Shown: piece by piece, positions 24,530 through 37,732 of the stretch
How positions within the stretch are numbered: position 1 is the first letter of the stretch
Layout of the letters: each line of letters begins with the position of its first letter
Source: Pseudomonas campi
Lineage (GTDB): Bacteria > Pseudomonadota > Gammaproteobacteria > Pseudomonadales > Pseudomonadaceae
DNA length: 64,000 nucleotides
Reading direction: 5' to 3'
Assembly: GCF_013200955.2 (NCBI RefSeq)
Contig: NZ_CP053697.2
Location: forward strand, 1,240,001 to 1,304,000
Notes under the pieces: generated by a model
The model's database searches: none
Told to the model about the DNA's origin: nothing
What the model saw: only the letters and a program-made list of their open reading frames with translations
Made by a program: the position numbers and the translations under genes

Positions 24530-25846
24530 ATGATTCCCCTCGAAAACCGACTGCTCGCAGCACTACAGCCCTGGCTGGCAGCCCCGGCCTGGCGGGTGGC
24601 GCTGTCCGGCGGTCTGGATTCCAGTGTGTTGCTGCACCTGCTGGCGCGTCTGCGTGCTCGTCAGGCCTTGCCGCCGCTCTCGGCTATTCATGTGCACCAT
24701 GGTCTGCAGGCGATTGCCGATAGCTGGCCGCAGCACTGCCAGCAGTTGTGCGATGGGCTGGGCGTACCGCTGCAGATCGACTATGTGCAGGTCGCTGCCG
24801 GTGCCAGCCTCGAACGGGCGGCGCGTGAGGCGCGCTATGGCGCACTCGAGCGCTGTCTGGGGGCTGGCGAACTGCTGCTGACCGGGCAGCACCGCGATGA
24901 CCAGGCCGAAACCCTGCTCTTTCGTCTGTTGCGCGGTGCCGGCGTGCGGGGGCTGGCGGCCATGCCGGCGCAGCGCGCGCTTGGCCAGGGTGTGTTGCTG
25001 CGCCCATTGCTGGCGGTGTCGCGCAGTGAGCTGGAGACTTATGCGCAGCAGCATGAGCTGCATTGGGTCGAGGACCCGTCCAATACCGATATGCGTTTCG
25101 CCCGTAACTTCCTGCGCGCGGAGGTGCTGCCCCTGCTGGCGCGCCAGTGGCCACAGGCCAGGCAAAACCTGGCACGCAGCGCCGAGCACATGCGCGAGGC
25201 GCAGGGCTTGCTCGATGAGCTGGCCGAGCTGGATCTGCTGGCAGCTGCGCCACCCTCGGAATATGCCTGGCTGGGGCTGCCTTCGCTGGCGCTTGGGCCG
25301 CTGCGTCAGCTGTCGGCAGCACGCCAGCGCAATGCGCTGCGTCATTGGCTGGCGCCACGCACAAGCCTGCCGGACAGCGAGCACTGGCAGGGTTGGCAAG
25401 ATCTGCGCGATGCGGCAGTCGACAGTGCGCCGGTCTGGCGTCTGGCGGCGGGCGAGCTGAGGCGCGCCGACGAACGGTTGTGGTGGCTGGTGGGTGAATG
25501 GCTGCAGGCTCCGTCGCCGCCCGCAGCCTGGTCGGAGCCGGCGCAGCCGCTGCAATTGCCGGGCAATGGTCGGCTCAGTTTGCGTGGCGAATATCCCGTG
25601 GGCGAGTTGCAAGTGCGTTACAGAATCGGCGGTGAAGTGCTGGTGCTGCCGGGGCGCGGTCATCGCGATCTGAAGCGTTTGCTCAACGAGCGCGGCGTGC
25701 CGGCTTTTGTCCGCGGCCGATTGCCGCTGCTGTATCGCGGCGAGGAGCTGCTGGCCGTGGCCAACCTGCCTGGCTTGGACGGTTCGCAGTGGGGCGATTG
25801 GCAATTGTCCTGGCAGCCGCCGACGAGCGAGCAAGGTTTGAGCTGA
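24530..25846 (+). CDS. tilS: tRNA(Ile)-lysidine synthase
   Basis: Modifies C34 of the AUA-reading tRNA-Ile to lysidine. 438 residues. The PP-loop ATPase motif SGGLDS is at 26-31, followed by HVHHGL and HRDDQAETLLFRLLRGAGVRGL. The C-terminal TilS domain ends with a LPGLDGSQWGDWQLSW-like tail. It sits between accA and pyrG, as in P. aeruginosa. Confidence 0.96.
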   Translation: MIPLENRLLAALQPWLAAPAWRVALSGGLDSSVLLHLLARLRARQALPPLSAIHVHHGLQAIADSWPQHCQQLCDGLGVPLQIDYVQVAAGASLERAAREARYGALERCLGAGELLLTGQHRDDQAETLLFRLLRGAGVRGLAAMPAQRALGQGVLLRPLLAVSRSELETYAQQHELHWVEDPSNTDMRFARNFLRAEVLPLLARQWPQARQNLARSAEHMREAQGLLDELAELDLLAAAPPSEYAWLGLPSLALGPLRQLSAARQRNALRHWLAPRTSLPDSEHWQGWQDLRDAAVDSAPVWRLAAGELRRADERLWWLVGEWLQAPSPPAAWSEPAQPLQLPGNGRLSLRGEYPVGELQVRYRIGGEVLVLPGRGHRDLKRLLNERGVPAFVRGRLPLLYRGEELLAVANLPGLDGSQWGDWQLSWQPPTSEQGLS

Positions 25847-25866
25847 AAGGGCCTTTCCGGTAGACT
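25838..25866 (+). promoter_or_regulatory. Candidate sigma-70 promoter for pyrG
   Basis: TTGAGC (25838-25843), 17-bp spacer, TAGACT (25861-25866). It overlaps the end of tilS and leaves a leader of about 135 bases before pyrG. I see no pyrimidine-type attenuator there. Confidence 0.5.
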
Positions 25867-25976
25867 ACGCTCCCGTCTTGTTACTGCTTTCTGCGAGTTC
25901 CCCGGAACCCGCGGAAGCTTGCTTATTTCAGGTTGGCCAAGAGTGCCGGCCTGCGCTTTCACCCCGGCGGCGCTGA

Positions 25977-29823
<3,847 letters not shown>

Positions 29824-29885
29824 AAACTGCTGCGCTCGGTCTGATCGTCGCTCGCGACGTTTTCAGTAGCTGGGCTAGAAATGGT

Positions 29886-29914
29886 AAAAGGGCAGCGCAA
29901 GCTGCCCTTTGCTT
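29886..29914 (+). terminator. Rho-independent terminator after eno
   Basis: AAAAGGGCAGC-GCAA-GCTGCCCTTTGCTT: an 11-bp stem with a GCAA loop and a short T-rich tail, ending 17 bases before ftsB. Confidence 0.8.
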
Positions 29915-29930
29915 ATGGATTCTGAGTTCG

Positions 29931-30212
29931 ATGGCTAAAGCTCCTTACTGGTTGTTCCTCGCTCTGCTGCTGGTGCTGTCCGGCCTGCAGTATCGCCTGT
30001 GGGTGGGCGATGGCAGCCTGGCCCAGGTCACCGAGCTGAAGCGCCAGATCGCCGAACAGCAAGGCGAGAACGAGCGCCTGCTGGAGCGCAACCAGATTCT
30101 CGAAGCCGAGGTCATGGAGCTCAAACAGGGCACCGAGACCGTCGAGGAGCGGGCGCGCCACGAACTGGGCATGGTCAAAGAGGGCGAGACCCTCTATCAG
30201 CTGGCCGAATGA
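29931..30212 (+). CDS. ftsB: Cell division protein FtsB
   Basis: Small bitopic divisome protein, 93 residues: a short cytoplasmic start, one transmembrane segment (WLFLALLLVLSGLQYRLWVG), then a coiled coil (LKRQIAEQQGENERLLERNQILEAEV is its core region) and the conserved EERARHELGMVKEGE end. It acts with FtsL and FtsQ. The stop overlaps the ispD start as ATGA. Confidence 0.96.
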   Translation: MAKAPYWLFLALLLVLSGLQYRLWVGDGSLAQVTELKRQIAEQQGENERLLERNQILEAEVMELKQGTETVEERARHELGMVKEGETLYQLAE

Positions 30213-30919
30213 CCGCTGCCGCCTTGCCACCATTCTGGGTGGTAATTCCCGCTGCCGGCATCGGTTCGCGCATGCGTGCAGACCGCCCCAAGCAGTACCT
30301 GCAGTTGGCCGGACGCAGCATTCTCGAACACACCCTCGATTGTTTTCTCGATCATCCGCAGCTCAAGGGCCTGGTGCTCTGCCTGGCGGCGGACGATCCC
30401 TTTTGGCCAGTACTGCCCGGAGCCAGTGATCCACGCATCCAGCGGGTCGATGGCGGCGGCGAACGGGCCGACTCGGTGCTCAATGGCCTGCTGCACCTGC
30501 GCGAGCTGGGTGCGCAGGAAGGCGACTGGGTGCTGGTGCATGATGCGGCGCGGCCCAACTTGGCGCGCGCTGACCTCGATCTGCTGCTGGCTGAGCTGGC
30601 CGATGACCCGGTTGGCGGCCTGCTCGCCGTGCCGGCACGCGACACCCTCAAGCGCGCCGGTGCGGATGGTCGGGTGCAGGAGACGGTGGATCGCAGCGTG
30701 ATCTGGCAGGCCTACACGCCACAGATGTTCCATTTCGCCGCGTTGCATCGTGCCCTGGCCGACGCCCTGGTCGCGGGCGTGGCGGTGACAGACGAGGCGT
30801 CGGCGCTGGAGTGGGCGGGCTTGGCCCCACGCCTGATCGAGGGGCGGGCGGATAACCTGAAGATCACCCGCCCGGAAGACCTGGAATGGCTGCGCCAGCG
30901 CTGGCCGCACAAGGTATGA
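30209..30919 (+). CDS. ispD: 2-C-methyl-D-erythritol 4-phosphate cytidylyltransferase
   Basis: MEP pathway step making CDP-ME from MEP and CTP. 236 residues. PAAGIGSRMRADRPKQYL binds the nucleotide; LVHDAARP and VTDEASALE are intact. Coupled to ftsB by ATGA. In other pseudomonads ispD is followed closely by the ispF region; here it is followed by a REP pair and an unrelated chemoreceptor gene, and ispF is not in the window. Confidence 0.96.
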   Translation: MTAAALPPFWVVIPAAGIGSRMRADRPKQYLQLAGRSILEHTLDCFLDHPQLKGLVLCLAADDPFWPVLPGASDPRIQRVDGGGERADSVLNGLLHLRELGAQEGDWVLVHDAARPNLARADLDLLLAELADDPVGGLLAVPARDTLKRAGADGRVQETVDRSVIWQAYTPQMFHFAALHRALADALVAGVAVTDEASALEWAGLAPRLIEGRADNLKITRPEDLEWLRQRWPHKV

Positions 30920-30927
30920 GCCTGCCG

Positions 30928-30996
30928 TTGTAGGAGCGAGCTCTGCTCGCGAACCTGGCAGCGCGCAAGCTTCGCGAGCAGAGCTCGCTCCTACAA
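30928..30996. repeat. REP pair (REPIN/BIME-type), copy 1
   Basis: Two perfectly complementary 26-base arms (30928-30953 and 30971-30996) beginning TTGTAGGAGCGAGCTCTGCT and separated by 17 bases. Each arm also folds on itself (GCGAGC-TCT-GCTCGC). It begins nine bases after the ispD stop. Known as a Pseudomonas REP family; mobilised in trans by a RAYT transposase not seen in this window. Confidence 0.92.
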
Positions 30997-31030
30997 AGAC
31001 TCGCGCGGCTTGGTACCGCGCTATTGCCTG

Positions 31031-33169
31031 CTACACCCTGAACTGATTGATCAGCCGGCGTTGCTGCTCGGCCAGCTTGGTCAGCTCGGCGCTGGCCTGG
31101 CTGGCTTCGTCGGCGCCGCCAGCCACTTCCCCTGCCACCTGACCGATATTGGTGACGTTGCGGTTGATGTCTTCGGCCACCGCGCTCTGCTCCTCGGCGG
31201 CACTGGCGATCTGCGTGTTCATGTCGTTGATCACCGACACCGCCTGGGTGATCGACTCCAGCGCCTGGGCGGCGGCGGCGGCCTGCTGCACGCTGTCGTC
31301 GGTGCGCGCCTGGCTCTGCTCCATGACGCTGACCACTTCGCGGGTGCCGTGCTGCAGCTGCTGGATCATCGACTGGATTTCTTCGGTGGCCTGCTGGGTC
31401 TTCTGCGCCAGGTTGCGCACCTCGTCGGCGACCACGGCAAAACCGCGGCCTTGTTCGCCGGCCCGTGCCGCCTCGATGGCGGCGTTGAGGGCGAGCAGGT
31501 TGGTCTGCTCGGCGATGCCGCGAATGGCGGTAAGAATGGCGTTGATGTTCTCGCTGTCCTTGGCCAGGGTCTGCACCACGCTGGTGGCGCGGCCGATCTC
31601 GGTGGCCAACGAGGCAATCGCGTTGGAGGTTTTCTGCACGATGTTCTTGCCGTCGTTGGCCGAACGGTCGGCATGGTTGGCGGCCTCGGCGGCCTGGGTG
31701 GCATTGCGCGCCACGTCCTGGGCGGTGGCGGTCATCTCGTGCACGGCGGTGGCGACCTGGTCGATCTCGGCCATTTGCCGCTGCACGCCTTCGTTGGTGC
31801 GGATGGCGATGTCGGCTGTGTGTTCGGAGGAGTCGCTGACCTTCTGCACCGAGGTGACCACGTCGCGGATCATGTTCTGCAGTTTGTTGAGGAAGGTGTT
31901 GAAGCCTTTGGCGATCTGCCCGAGTTCGTCGACCCGGTCGACCTGCAGGCGCTTGGTCAGGTCGCCATCACCCTTGGCGATATCGTCGAGCATCAGCACC
32001 ATTTGCCGCAGCGGTTGGGCGATGCCGTAGCCGACGAACCAGATCACCAGCAGGCCGACACCGGCGACCAACAGGCCGACCAGGGCCATGCCGAAGGTGT
32101 CTTCCTGTGCTTGCTCGGCAAGGCCGCTCTGGAGTTTTTTCAGGTCGGCAAATACCGCGCTGGTCGGCAGCTCGATGGCCAGGGTCCAGCGAGTCGAAGT
32201 GCCTGCAACCTGAAAGGGCAGCAGCAGTTCGAACAGCTGATGTTCCTCGTCGAGGTTGCTGATCGGCTGGTCGTTGTTGCTCTGCTTGAGCCGGTCGAGC
32301 AGTTCGCTGTCGAGGGCTTTGCTGGCGGGCTGGCCGATCAGGCTGGCGTCTTTGGTAGCGGCGATCAGGGTGCCATTGGCGGCGATCAGCGCCAGTTCGC
32401 CGGCGCCGTCATACAGCTCGCCTTTGGCGGTGTTCAGCAGACCCTGAATGAAGTCCAGGGCCAGGTCATTGCCGACGACTCCCTTGAACTGGCCGTCGAC
32501 CAGGATGGGCGCGTTGAACGCGGCGACCAGTACCTGTTTGCCACCGAAGTCGAATGAGGCCGGGTCGATTACACAGGGTTGCTTGGTGGCTTTCGGGCAC
32601 AGGTAATACTCACCTTCACGAACCCCGGTGGGCAGTATTTTTTCGCTTTCCATCTGAGCTACGGTCAGCGGATCAAGCTTCAGATTGTTGCCGTCACGGT
32701 ACCACCAAGGCATGAAACGCCCGGTTTCGTCGTAGCCGTTTTCCTTCTGTCCGGCATACAGGTCGTCATCCTGATCAAACGCATCGGGCTCCCAGCCAAT
32801 ATAGAGATCAATCAATTCGGGGTTTTTGCCCAGATATACACCGACCAGTGCGGAGAGCTCTTCACGGCTCAAACTGATGGCAGGTGCGCCATCCGCGCCG
32901 CCACCCATCTGGCTGTTGAGGGTGGCCAGCGATTTGGCGAGGTTCATCGGCGCTTCGAACTGGCGCTGCAGGTCGCCAACCTGGGCTTCGGCCAGGGCAA
33001 CCAGGCGCTGATTGATCACTTCCTCCAGCAGAGCCTGGGTGCGTTCCTGCACCAGGCTCTGGGTACGTGATCCGGCGAACAGGGCATACAGCACCAGTGC
33101 CACGACCACAGCCAGAATGCTGGCTCCCGCCAGGGTGACGACGGAAAACTGGATCGACTTGAATTGCAT
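31031..33169 (-). CDS. Methyl-accepting chemotaxis protein (dCache-HAMP-MA)
   Basis: Transmembrane chemoreceptor of 712 residues. TM1 is about 8-32, a periplasmic double-Cache ligand domain about 36-330 (contains [10 protein letters not shown] and MPWWYRDGN), TM2 about 345-370, then HAMP and a long signalling helix pair with the conserved tip [20 protein letters not shown]. There is no C-terminal CheR-docking pentapeptide. The start at 33169 (MQFKSIQF) follows GGAGTCCCC. The ligand cannot be read from the sequence; related Pseudomonas dCache receptors bind amino acids, polyamines or organic acids. A sigma-28-type promoter precedes it. Confidence 0.93.
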   Translation of the reverse strand: MQFKSIQFSVVTLAGASILAVVVALVLYALFAGSRTQSLVQERTQALLEEVINQRLVALAEAQVGDLQRQFEAPMNLAKSLATLNSQMGGGADGAPAISLSREELSALVGVYLGKNPELIDLYIGWEPDAFDQDDDLYAGQKENGYDETGRFMPWWYRDGNNLKLDPLTVAQMESEKILPTGVREGEYYLCPKATKQPCVIDPASFDFGGKQVLVAAFNAPILVDGQFKGVVGNDLALDFIQGLLNTAKGELYDGAGELALIAANGTLIAATKDASLIGQPASKALDSELLDRLKQSNNDQPISNLDEEHQLFELLLPFQVAGTSTRWTLAIELPTSAVFADLKKLQSGLAEQAQEDTFGMALVGLLVAGVGLLVIWFVGYGIAQPLRQMVLMLDDIAKGDGDLTKRLQVDRVDELGQIAKGFNTFLNKLQNMIRDVVTSVQKVSDSSEHTADIAIRTNEGVQRQMAEIDQVATAVHEMTATAQDVARNATQAAEAANHADRSANDGKNIVQKTSNAIASLATEIGRATSVVQTLAKDSENINAILTAIRGIAEQTNLLALNAAIEAARAGEQGRGFAVVADEVRNLAQKTQQATEEIQSMIQQLQHGTREVVSVMEQSQARTDDSVQQAAAAAQALESITQAVSVINDMNTQIASAAEEQSAVAEDINRNVTNIGQVAGEVAGGADEASQASAELTKLAEQQRRLINQFRV

Positions 33170-33210
33170 GGGGACTCCACAACTGTCTGGTTGTTGCACC
33201 GGTCCCTGGT

Positions 33211-33238
33211 TTATCGGCCACAGAGCAATAAAGCATTA
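33211..33238 (-). promoter_or_regulatory. Sigma-28 (FliA)-type promoter of the chemoreceptor
   Basis: Read on the minus strand: TAAT (33238-33235), 16 bases, GCCGATAA (33218-33211). The -10 is a perfect match to the flagellar sigma-28 consensus and lies 42 bases upstream of the start codon. Confidence 0.75.
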
Positions 33239-33349
33239 GCGGGCCATGCAACTAGCAAAGAACGCCGTGGGTCATAGTGCAAGTAGTGCGGGTTGTTCTG
33301 TCATCGCGGCCGACCTAGCATACGTGCCCTGTTTTGACGGAGGACTGCT

Positions 33350-34171
33350 ATGAACACCCCTTTTCGCCTGGCCGGGCTAGCGCTCTGCACGCTGCTGACG
33401 GCTTGCCAGGCCGTGAATACCACCAGCGGTGGCGCCGTTGGTGTCGAGCGCAAGCAGTACATGTTCAGCATGCTGTCGACCGCCGAGGTCAACCAGATGT
33501 ATGCGCAGTCCTATCAGCAGACCCTCAGCGAGGCATCGAACCAGGGTGTGTTGGATAAGCGCAGCAAGAATGCCAAGCGTGTCGATGCCATTGCCAGGCG
33601 TCTGATCGCCCAGGCCCCGGTGTTTCGTGCGGATGCGGCGCAGTGGGACTGGCAGGTCAATCTGATCGACAGCAAGGAGCTGAATGCCAACTGTGGGCCG
33701 GGCGGCAAGATCATCGTCTACAGCGGCCTGATCAAGCAGTTGCAGCTTACGGACGATGAACTCGCTGCGGTGATGGGCCATGAGATTGCCCATGCGCTGC
33801 GTGAACACAGTCGCGAGGCGATGTCCAAGGCTTATGGCATGGAAATGGCCAAACAGGGCGCGGGGGCCTTGCTGGGGCTAGGTCAGGACAGCCTGGCGCT
33901 GGCCGATGCGGCCGTGCAATACGGCATGACCTTGCCCAACAGTCGTGGTAACGAGAACGAGGCGGACATCATCGGCCTGGAGCTGGCCGCGCGCGCCGGC
34001 TACAACCCGAATGCGGCGATCAGCCTGTGGCAGAAGATGAGTCAGGCCGGCGGTGGCGCGCCACCGGAGTTCATGAGTACGCACCCATCGTCCAGCACAC
34101 GTATTTCCGCGTTGCAGGCGGCCATCCCCAAGGTCATGCCGTTGTATCAGCGGGCCAGGGGCAAGCAATGA
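33350..34171 (+). CDS. M48 family metallopeptidase lipoprotein (LoiP/YcaL-like)
   Basis: A 273-residue secreted zinc protease. Signal peptide with lipobox LLTAC (Cys around residue 20) predicts outer-membrane anchoring. The zinc site is H144-E-x-x-H148 in MGHEIAHALREHSRE, and E204 in NENEADIIGLELAARAGYNP supplies the third ligand. Family members cleave misfolded envelope proteins. Divergent from the chemoreceptor; GACGGAGGACTGCT precedes the ATG. A hairpin terminator follows. Confidence 0.92.
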   Translation: MNTPFRLAGLALCTLLTACQAVNTTSGGAVGVERKQYMFSMLSTAEVNQMYAQSYQQTLSEASNQGVLDKRSKNAKRVDAIARRLIAQAPVFRADAAQWDWQVNLIDSKELNANCGPGGKIIVYSGLIKQLQLTDDELAAVMGHEIAHALREHSREAMSKAYGMEMAKQGAGALLGLGQDSLALADAAVQYGMTLPNSRGNENEADIIGLELAARAGYNPNAAISLWQKMSQAGGGAPPEFMSTHPSSSTRISALQAAIPKVMPLYQRARGKQ

Positions 34172-34177
34172 AGTAGC

Positions 34178-34204
34178 AGCGGCGCCCGAGGGCGCCGTTT
34201 TCAT
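34178..34204 (+). terminator. Terminator after the M48 peptidase
   Basis: CGGCGCCC-GA-GGGCGCCGTTTT hairpin starting eight bases after the stop. It lies between convergent genes, and the minus-strand gene ends at 34206. Confidence 0.8.
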
Positions 34205-34205
34205 A

Positions 34206-34649
34206 TCAGGGCAGGGCCTTTTCCGCGAACGGGCGGGTTTCTAAACCGAGCTGGGCGCGGAAGCTTTCCATGTCGAACATGGTGCAGATCTCGCGGATAT
34301 CGCCGGCCGGGGTAAAGGTCCAGAAGGCCATGGCGGAGATGCTCATGACCTTGTCGCTCGGCGGGTAACCCAGGGCTGGTTTCTCGATGGTGCCGATCAG
34401 GGTGCTCCAGGTGACGACCTTGTAGCCCTCGGCGATGCAGTCCTCGATCACCACTTCCAGATCCGGCATGGCATGGCGGATGTCCTGCACCATCTGCACG
34501 TAGCCGCTGCTGCTCAGCGGCTTGCCCATGAACGAACTCTTGTAGAGAAAGTCTTGGCTGTGCAGTTGTTCGGCCAGGGCCAGGCGGCCCTTGTTCCAAG
34601 ACAGGTCGATATGCTGGCGAACGCGTTTCTTCATCTCTTCCAATGACAT
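34206..34649 (-). CDS. SnoaL-like / ester cyclase family protein
   Basis: A 147-residue NTF2-fold protein. The pattern WNKGRLALAEQLHSQDFLY near the N-terminus, DIRHAMPDLEVVIEDCIAEG, WSTLIGT and the FWTFTPAGDIREICTMFD end match SnoaL-like polyketide cyclase relatives. The conserved His/Asp positions do not identify a substrate. No obvious operon partner. Function not assigned. Confidence 0.8.
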   Translation of the reverse strand: MSLEEMKKRVRQHIDLSWNKGRLALAEQLHSQDFLYKSSFMGKPLSSSGYVQMVQDIRHAMPDLEVVIEDCIAEGYKVVTWSTLIGTIEKPALGYPPSDKVMSISAMAFWTFTPAGDIREICTMFDMESFRAQLGLETRPFAEKALP

Positions 34650-34753
34650 CTACTGCTCCTTGCCTGAGTTGGTAACTGCGCAACTTGCTGCACAGATTAC
34701 CAGTCTGGCGGATGCCGTCATCAACTCTGCAAAAAGCACGGGTGCGCCGTTGT

Positions 34754-35338
34754 TCAGGCGCCGCTGCCCAGGCCCAGCGCTTGAGCGGCTGCGTAAAGGG
34801 CCAGGGCGGCAAACGCCAGGGCGGCGAGGCGACGAATGAGCGTCAACGGCAGACGATCGGCGGCAAAGTTGCCGGCCAGCACGACCGGCACATTGGCCAG
34901 CAGCATGCCCAAGGTGGTGCCGATGACCACCAGGATGAAGTCCGGGTATTGCGCGGCCAGCATCACGGTGGCGATCTGCGTCTTGTCGCCCATCTCGGCG
35001 AGGAAGAAGGCCACCAGTGTGGTGAGGAAGGGGCCATAGCGCTTGAGGCTGGAGGCTTCGTCATCGTCGAGCTTGTCCGGAATCAGCGTCCACAAGGCCA
35101 CGGCGGCAAAGCAGGCGGCCAGAATCCAGCTCAGGGTGGTGGTCGAGAAGAAGCTGGCGACCCAGTTGCCGATGGCGCCTGCGGCGGCATGATTGGCCAG
35201 GGTGGCGACGACAATGCCCCAGATGATCGGCCAGGGTTTGCGAAAGCGCGCGGCCAGCAGCAAGGCGAGCAGTTGCGTCTTGTCACCGATTTCAGCGAGG
35301 GCAACGATGGCGGTAGGGACGAACAGGGATTCCAACAT
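34754..35338 (-). CDS. TMEM165/GDT1 (UPF0016) family Mn2+ exporter
   Basis: A six-helix inner-membrane cation transporter of 194 residues made of two inverted repeats. Each repeat carries the signature: AEIGDKTQ near residue 15 and AEMGDKTQ near residue 115; these acidic residues bind the cation. Bacterial members such as MneA of Vibrio export manganese (known). The 5' region carries a yybP-ykoY-type manganese riboswitch, which independently supports the substrate. ATG at 35338 has AGGA nine to twelve bases upstream. Confidence 0.92.
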   Translation of the reverse strand: MLESLFVPTAIVALAEIGDKTQLLALLLAARFRKPWPIIWGIVVATLANHAAAGAIGNWVASFFSTTTLSWILAACFAAVALWTLIPDKLDDDEASSLKRYGPFLTTLVAFFLAEMGDKTQIATVMLAAQYPDFILVVIGTTLGMLLANVPVVLAGNFAADRLPLTLIRRLAALAFAALALYAAAQALGLGSGA

Positions 35339-35344
35339 CAGGCG

Positions 35345-35537
35345 GTTCCTAAGGGGCGGGTTTGACTGTGCTATGACACGTACGACCTCCCCGCCCCGGG
35401 TAAGGTGTGCGTGTCATAGGTCTTGTCAAACCCCGGCCGGTGAAGGCCTTGGGTCGCATGCGCCATGCTCTGCGGAGCAAGTGTGTTGACGCATGCCGGG
35501 TGAGCGGGCGCTCACGGGAGACTACTCCCCTAGGACG
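35345..35537 (-). promoter_or_regulatory. yybP-ykoY-type Mn2+ riboswitch with expression platform
   Basis: On the minus strand the leader starts with CTAGGGGAGTAG (GGGGAGUAG core at 35530-35522), the hallmark first loop of the yybP-ykoY manganese sensor. Further on is the second conserved part, GACAAGACCTATGACA, which pairs across to TGTCATAG (P1/P4 region near 35376). Next to the gene, GGGGCGGG (35396-35389) can pair with CCCGCCCC (35360-35353), a stem ending immediately before the TTAGGA ribosome binding site. This suggests translational control: manganese binding would free the site (inference from family). Confidence 0.82.
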
Positions 35538-35543
35538 GGCGGC

Positions 35544-35572
35544 ATTTTGCCCAACTCGGCCGGGTAGGGCAA
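35544..35572 (-). promoter_or_regulatory. Promoter of the Mn riboswitch transcript
   Basis: Minus strand TTGCCC (35572-35567), 17-bp spacer, CAAAAT (35549-35544). The expected transcription start near 35537 falls exactly at the 5' edge of the riboswitch core. Confidence 0.6.
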
Positions 35573-35595
35573 CCCGCAAAGGCGACCGGTCATCA

Positions 35596-35647
35596 GTAGG
35601 GCGGGTGAAACCCGCGTCAGCAGCACCGCGGGTTGCACCCGCCCTAC
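35596..35647. repeat. GTAGGGCGGGTG palindrome downstream of rsmC
   Basis: GTAGGGCGGGTG (35596-35607) and CACCCGCCCTAC (35636-35647) are perfect complements, with a second nested stem AACCCGCG/CGCGGGTT inside. It starts just beyond the rsmC stop (35652) and could end that transcript. Same style as the TAGGGTG palindromes at 19724 and 63777. Confidence 0.75.
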
Positions 35648-35651
35648 GCGG

Positions 35652-36650
35652 TCAGCGACGGATAGCGCGGTAGATGCGAAAACCTTCGGCGTCCTTGAGC
35701 GTCTGGCAGCTGCCCAGGTGCTGCTCGATCAGCGGTGGGTACTTGAGGAAGCTGTTGGCCACCAGGCGCAACTCGCCGCCGCGCACTAGGTGGCTGGCCG
35801 CCTGGCGCAACAGGTGTTCGCTGGCCTGGTAGTTGGTGTGCACGCCCTGGTGGAAGGGCGGGTTGCTGAGGATGGCGGCCAGTTCCTGGGGCGCCGCATC
35901 GATGCCATCGCCGGCAATCACCGTCCCCTCCAGGCCATTGGCGGCCAGGGTCAGGCGGCTGCTTTCGACGGCAAAGGCATCCACATCCAGCAGGCTGACC
36001 TGGTTCTGCGGGTAGCGGCGCTTGAGCACCGCGCCGAGTACGCCGGCGCCGCAGCCGAAGTCGAGCAGGTGGCCGCTCGGTAGGCCATCCAGCTGCTCCA
36101 GCAGCAGCGCGCTACCGCGATCCAGGCGCCCGTGGCTGAACACCCCGGGCAGGCTGAGCACCTGCAGCGGGCCGTCGCTCAGCTCCAGCTCATAGCGTTG
36201 CGCCAGGCTGTGTAACTCAGGAGCAGCGGGGGCTTGCGTGACGCTGACCTGCCACAGCTGGCAGTGGCGGGCACTGTCCAGCTTGCGCGGCTTGCCGTAG
36301 GCAGCCAGCTGCTTGGCGGCGCGCTCGATGCCGCCGCGTTTCTCGCCGACCAGAAACAGTTCGCGTCCGCCCAGGCGGGCGGCCAGGGCCTGCAGCAGGT
36401 AATCGGTGAGTTCGCGTGATTTGGGCAGGAACAGCACGGCGCTGTCGAAACTGCGCTGCGGTGCACCAGTGCCGAACTGGCTGCGCCCGGCGAAGCGTGC
36501 GTCCAGTACCTGCTGCTCGCCGGCATGCCAGCTCCAGCCATGGGCGTGCGGCAACTGGCCGAGCAGATCATCGGCGGGCAGCCCGGCGAGCAGCAGGTCG
36601 CCCTGGAAGAGTTCTGCCTGGCGCAGGAGTACTTCGCTGCGTGGGTCCAT
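35652..36650 (-). CDS. rsmC: 16S rRNA (guanine(1207)-N2)-methyltransferase RsmC
   Basis: Methylates G1207 of 16S rRNA in the 30S subunit. 332 residues: an inactive N-terminal methyltransferase-like half and a C-terminal SAM domain with [20 protein letters not shown] (motif I) and the catalytic [15 protein letters not shown] (NPPF motif). RlmG is the close alternative, but length and the VHTNY motif fit RsmC. Confidence 0.9.
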   Translation of the reverse strand: MDPRSEVLLRQAELFQGDLLLAGLPADDLLGQLPHAHGWSWHAGEQQVLDARFAGRSQFGTGAPQRSFDSAVLFLPKSRELTDYLLQALAARLGGRELFLVGEKRGGIERAAKQLAAYGKPRKLDSARHCQLWQVSVTQAPAAPELHSLAQRYELELSDGPLQVLSLPGVFSHGRLDRGSALLLEQLDGLPSGHLLDFGCGAGVLGAVLKRRYPQNQVSLLDVDAFAVESSRLTLAANGLEGTVIAGDGIDAAPQELAAILSNPPFHQGVHTNYQASEHLLRQAASHLVRGGELRLVANSFLKYPPLIEQHLGSCQTLKDAEGFRIYRAIRR

Positions 36651-36684
36651 TCCTGTTCTCCGGCCGCTGAAAAAGGCGCGTAGT

Positions 36685-37653
36685 TTACCCGCTGACTACT
36701 CGCTTGGGCGCGCCGGAAAAGAACGCCGTGGCGTTCTCGGCCAGTTGCCCGACGATGCGCTGGCGCGCCTCGCGGCTGCCCCAGGCATTGTGCGGGGTGA
36801 TGATCAGGCGCGGGATATCTGGCGCCAGTAGCGGATTGCCATGGCGCGGCGGCTCCTCGCTGAGCACATCGAAGGCTGCACCGCCCAGATGGCCGGCGCG
36901 CAGGGCGTCGGCCAGCGCCTGTTCGTCGACCAGGCCGCCACGGGCGGTGTTGATCAGCAGCGCTTGGGGTTTCATCAGGGCCAGCTCGGTGGCGCCGATC
37001 AGGTGGCGCGTGTCTTCGGTCAGCGGGCAGTGCAGGCTCAGCGCATCGACCTGCGGCAACAGCTCGTGCAGCGGTAGGCGGTCGGCGCGTGGCGGCCGGC
37101 CGGGTAGGGCGCCGAGCAGTACGCGCATGCCGAAGGCCTCGGCTAGGCGCGCCACTGCGCCACCCAGTTCGCCGTGGCCGAGCAGGCCGAGGGTCTTGCC
37201 TTCCAGCTCGATGATCGGGAAGTCCAGCAGGCAGAACTGGCTGGCGCGCTGCCAGGCGCCGTTGCGGATGGCGCGCTGGTAGTCCGGCAGGCGGGTGGCC
37301 AGGGCGAGCAGCAGCATCAGGCAGTGCTGCGCTACCGAGGGCGTGCCGTAGCCCTGGCAGTTGGCAACCACGATGCCCCGTTCGCGGGCTGCCGCCAGGT
37401 CGATATTGTTGGTGCCGGTAGCGGACACCAGGATCAGTTTGAGTTCGGGGCAGGCGGCCAGGGTGGCGGCATCCAGCGGCACCTTGTTGCTGATCGCCAC
37501 TTGGGCGCCTTGCAGGCGTTCGGCCACCTGCTCAGGTGCGCTGCTGGCATGCAGTGTCAGCTCGGCGAAACCCTGGCGCAGTGGCGTCATGTCCAGATCG
37601 CCGAGATCGAGGGAGGCGTGGTCAAGGAAGACCGCGCGGATGCTGTTATTCAT
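36685..37653 (-). CDS. D-2-hydroxyacid dehydrogenase (hydroxypyruvate reductase-like)
   Basis: NAD(P)-dependent oxidoreductase, 322 residues. The Rossmann motif [20 protein letters not shown] is central; the catalytic set is visible as the Arg in [10 protein letters not shown], the Glu in the [20 protein letters not shown] segment and the His in ITPHNAWGS. Glycerate dehydrogenase/hydroxypyruvate reductase (HprA) is the most likely role. The ATG at 37653 is preferred over an in-frame TTG one codon upstream. rsmC lies 34 bases downstream. Confidence 0.85.
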   Translation of the reverse strand: MNNSIRAVFLDHASLDLGDLDMTPLRQGFAELTLHASSAPEQVAERLQGAQVAISNKVPLDAATLAACPELKLILVSATGTNNIDLAAARERGIVVANCQGYGTPSVAQHCLMLLLALATRLPDYQRAIRNGAWQRASQFCLLDFPIIELEGKTLGLLGHGELGGAVARLAEAFGMRVLLGALPGRPPRADRLPLHELLPQVDALSLHCPLTEDTRHLIGATELALMKPQALLINTARGGLVDEQALADALRAGHLGGAAFDVLSEEPPRHGNPLLAPDIPRLIITPHNAWGSREARQRIVGQLAENATAFFSGAPKRVVSG

Positions 37654-37732
37654 CAACTGTGCCTGTCGTCAGCAAGGGGGCTGGCGTAAGGTTGCCAGCC
37701 TGGACGGATGTTTCCCACTATTTGGAGGTTGT

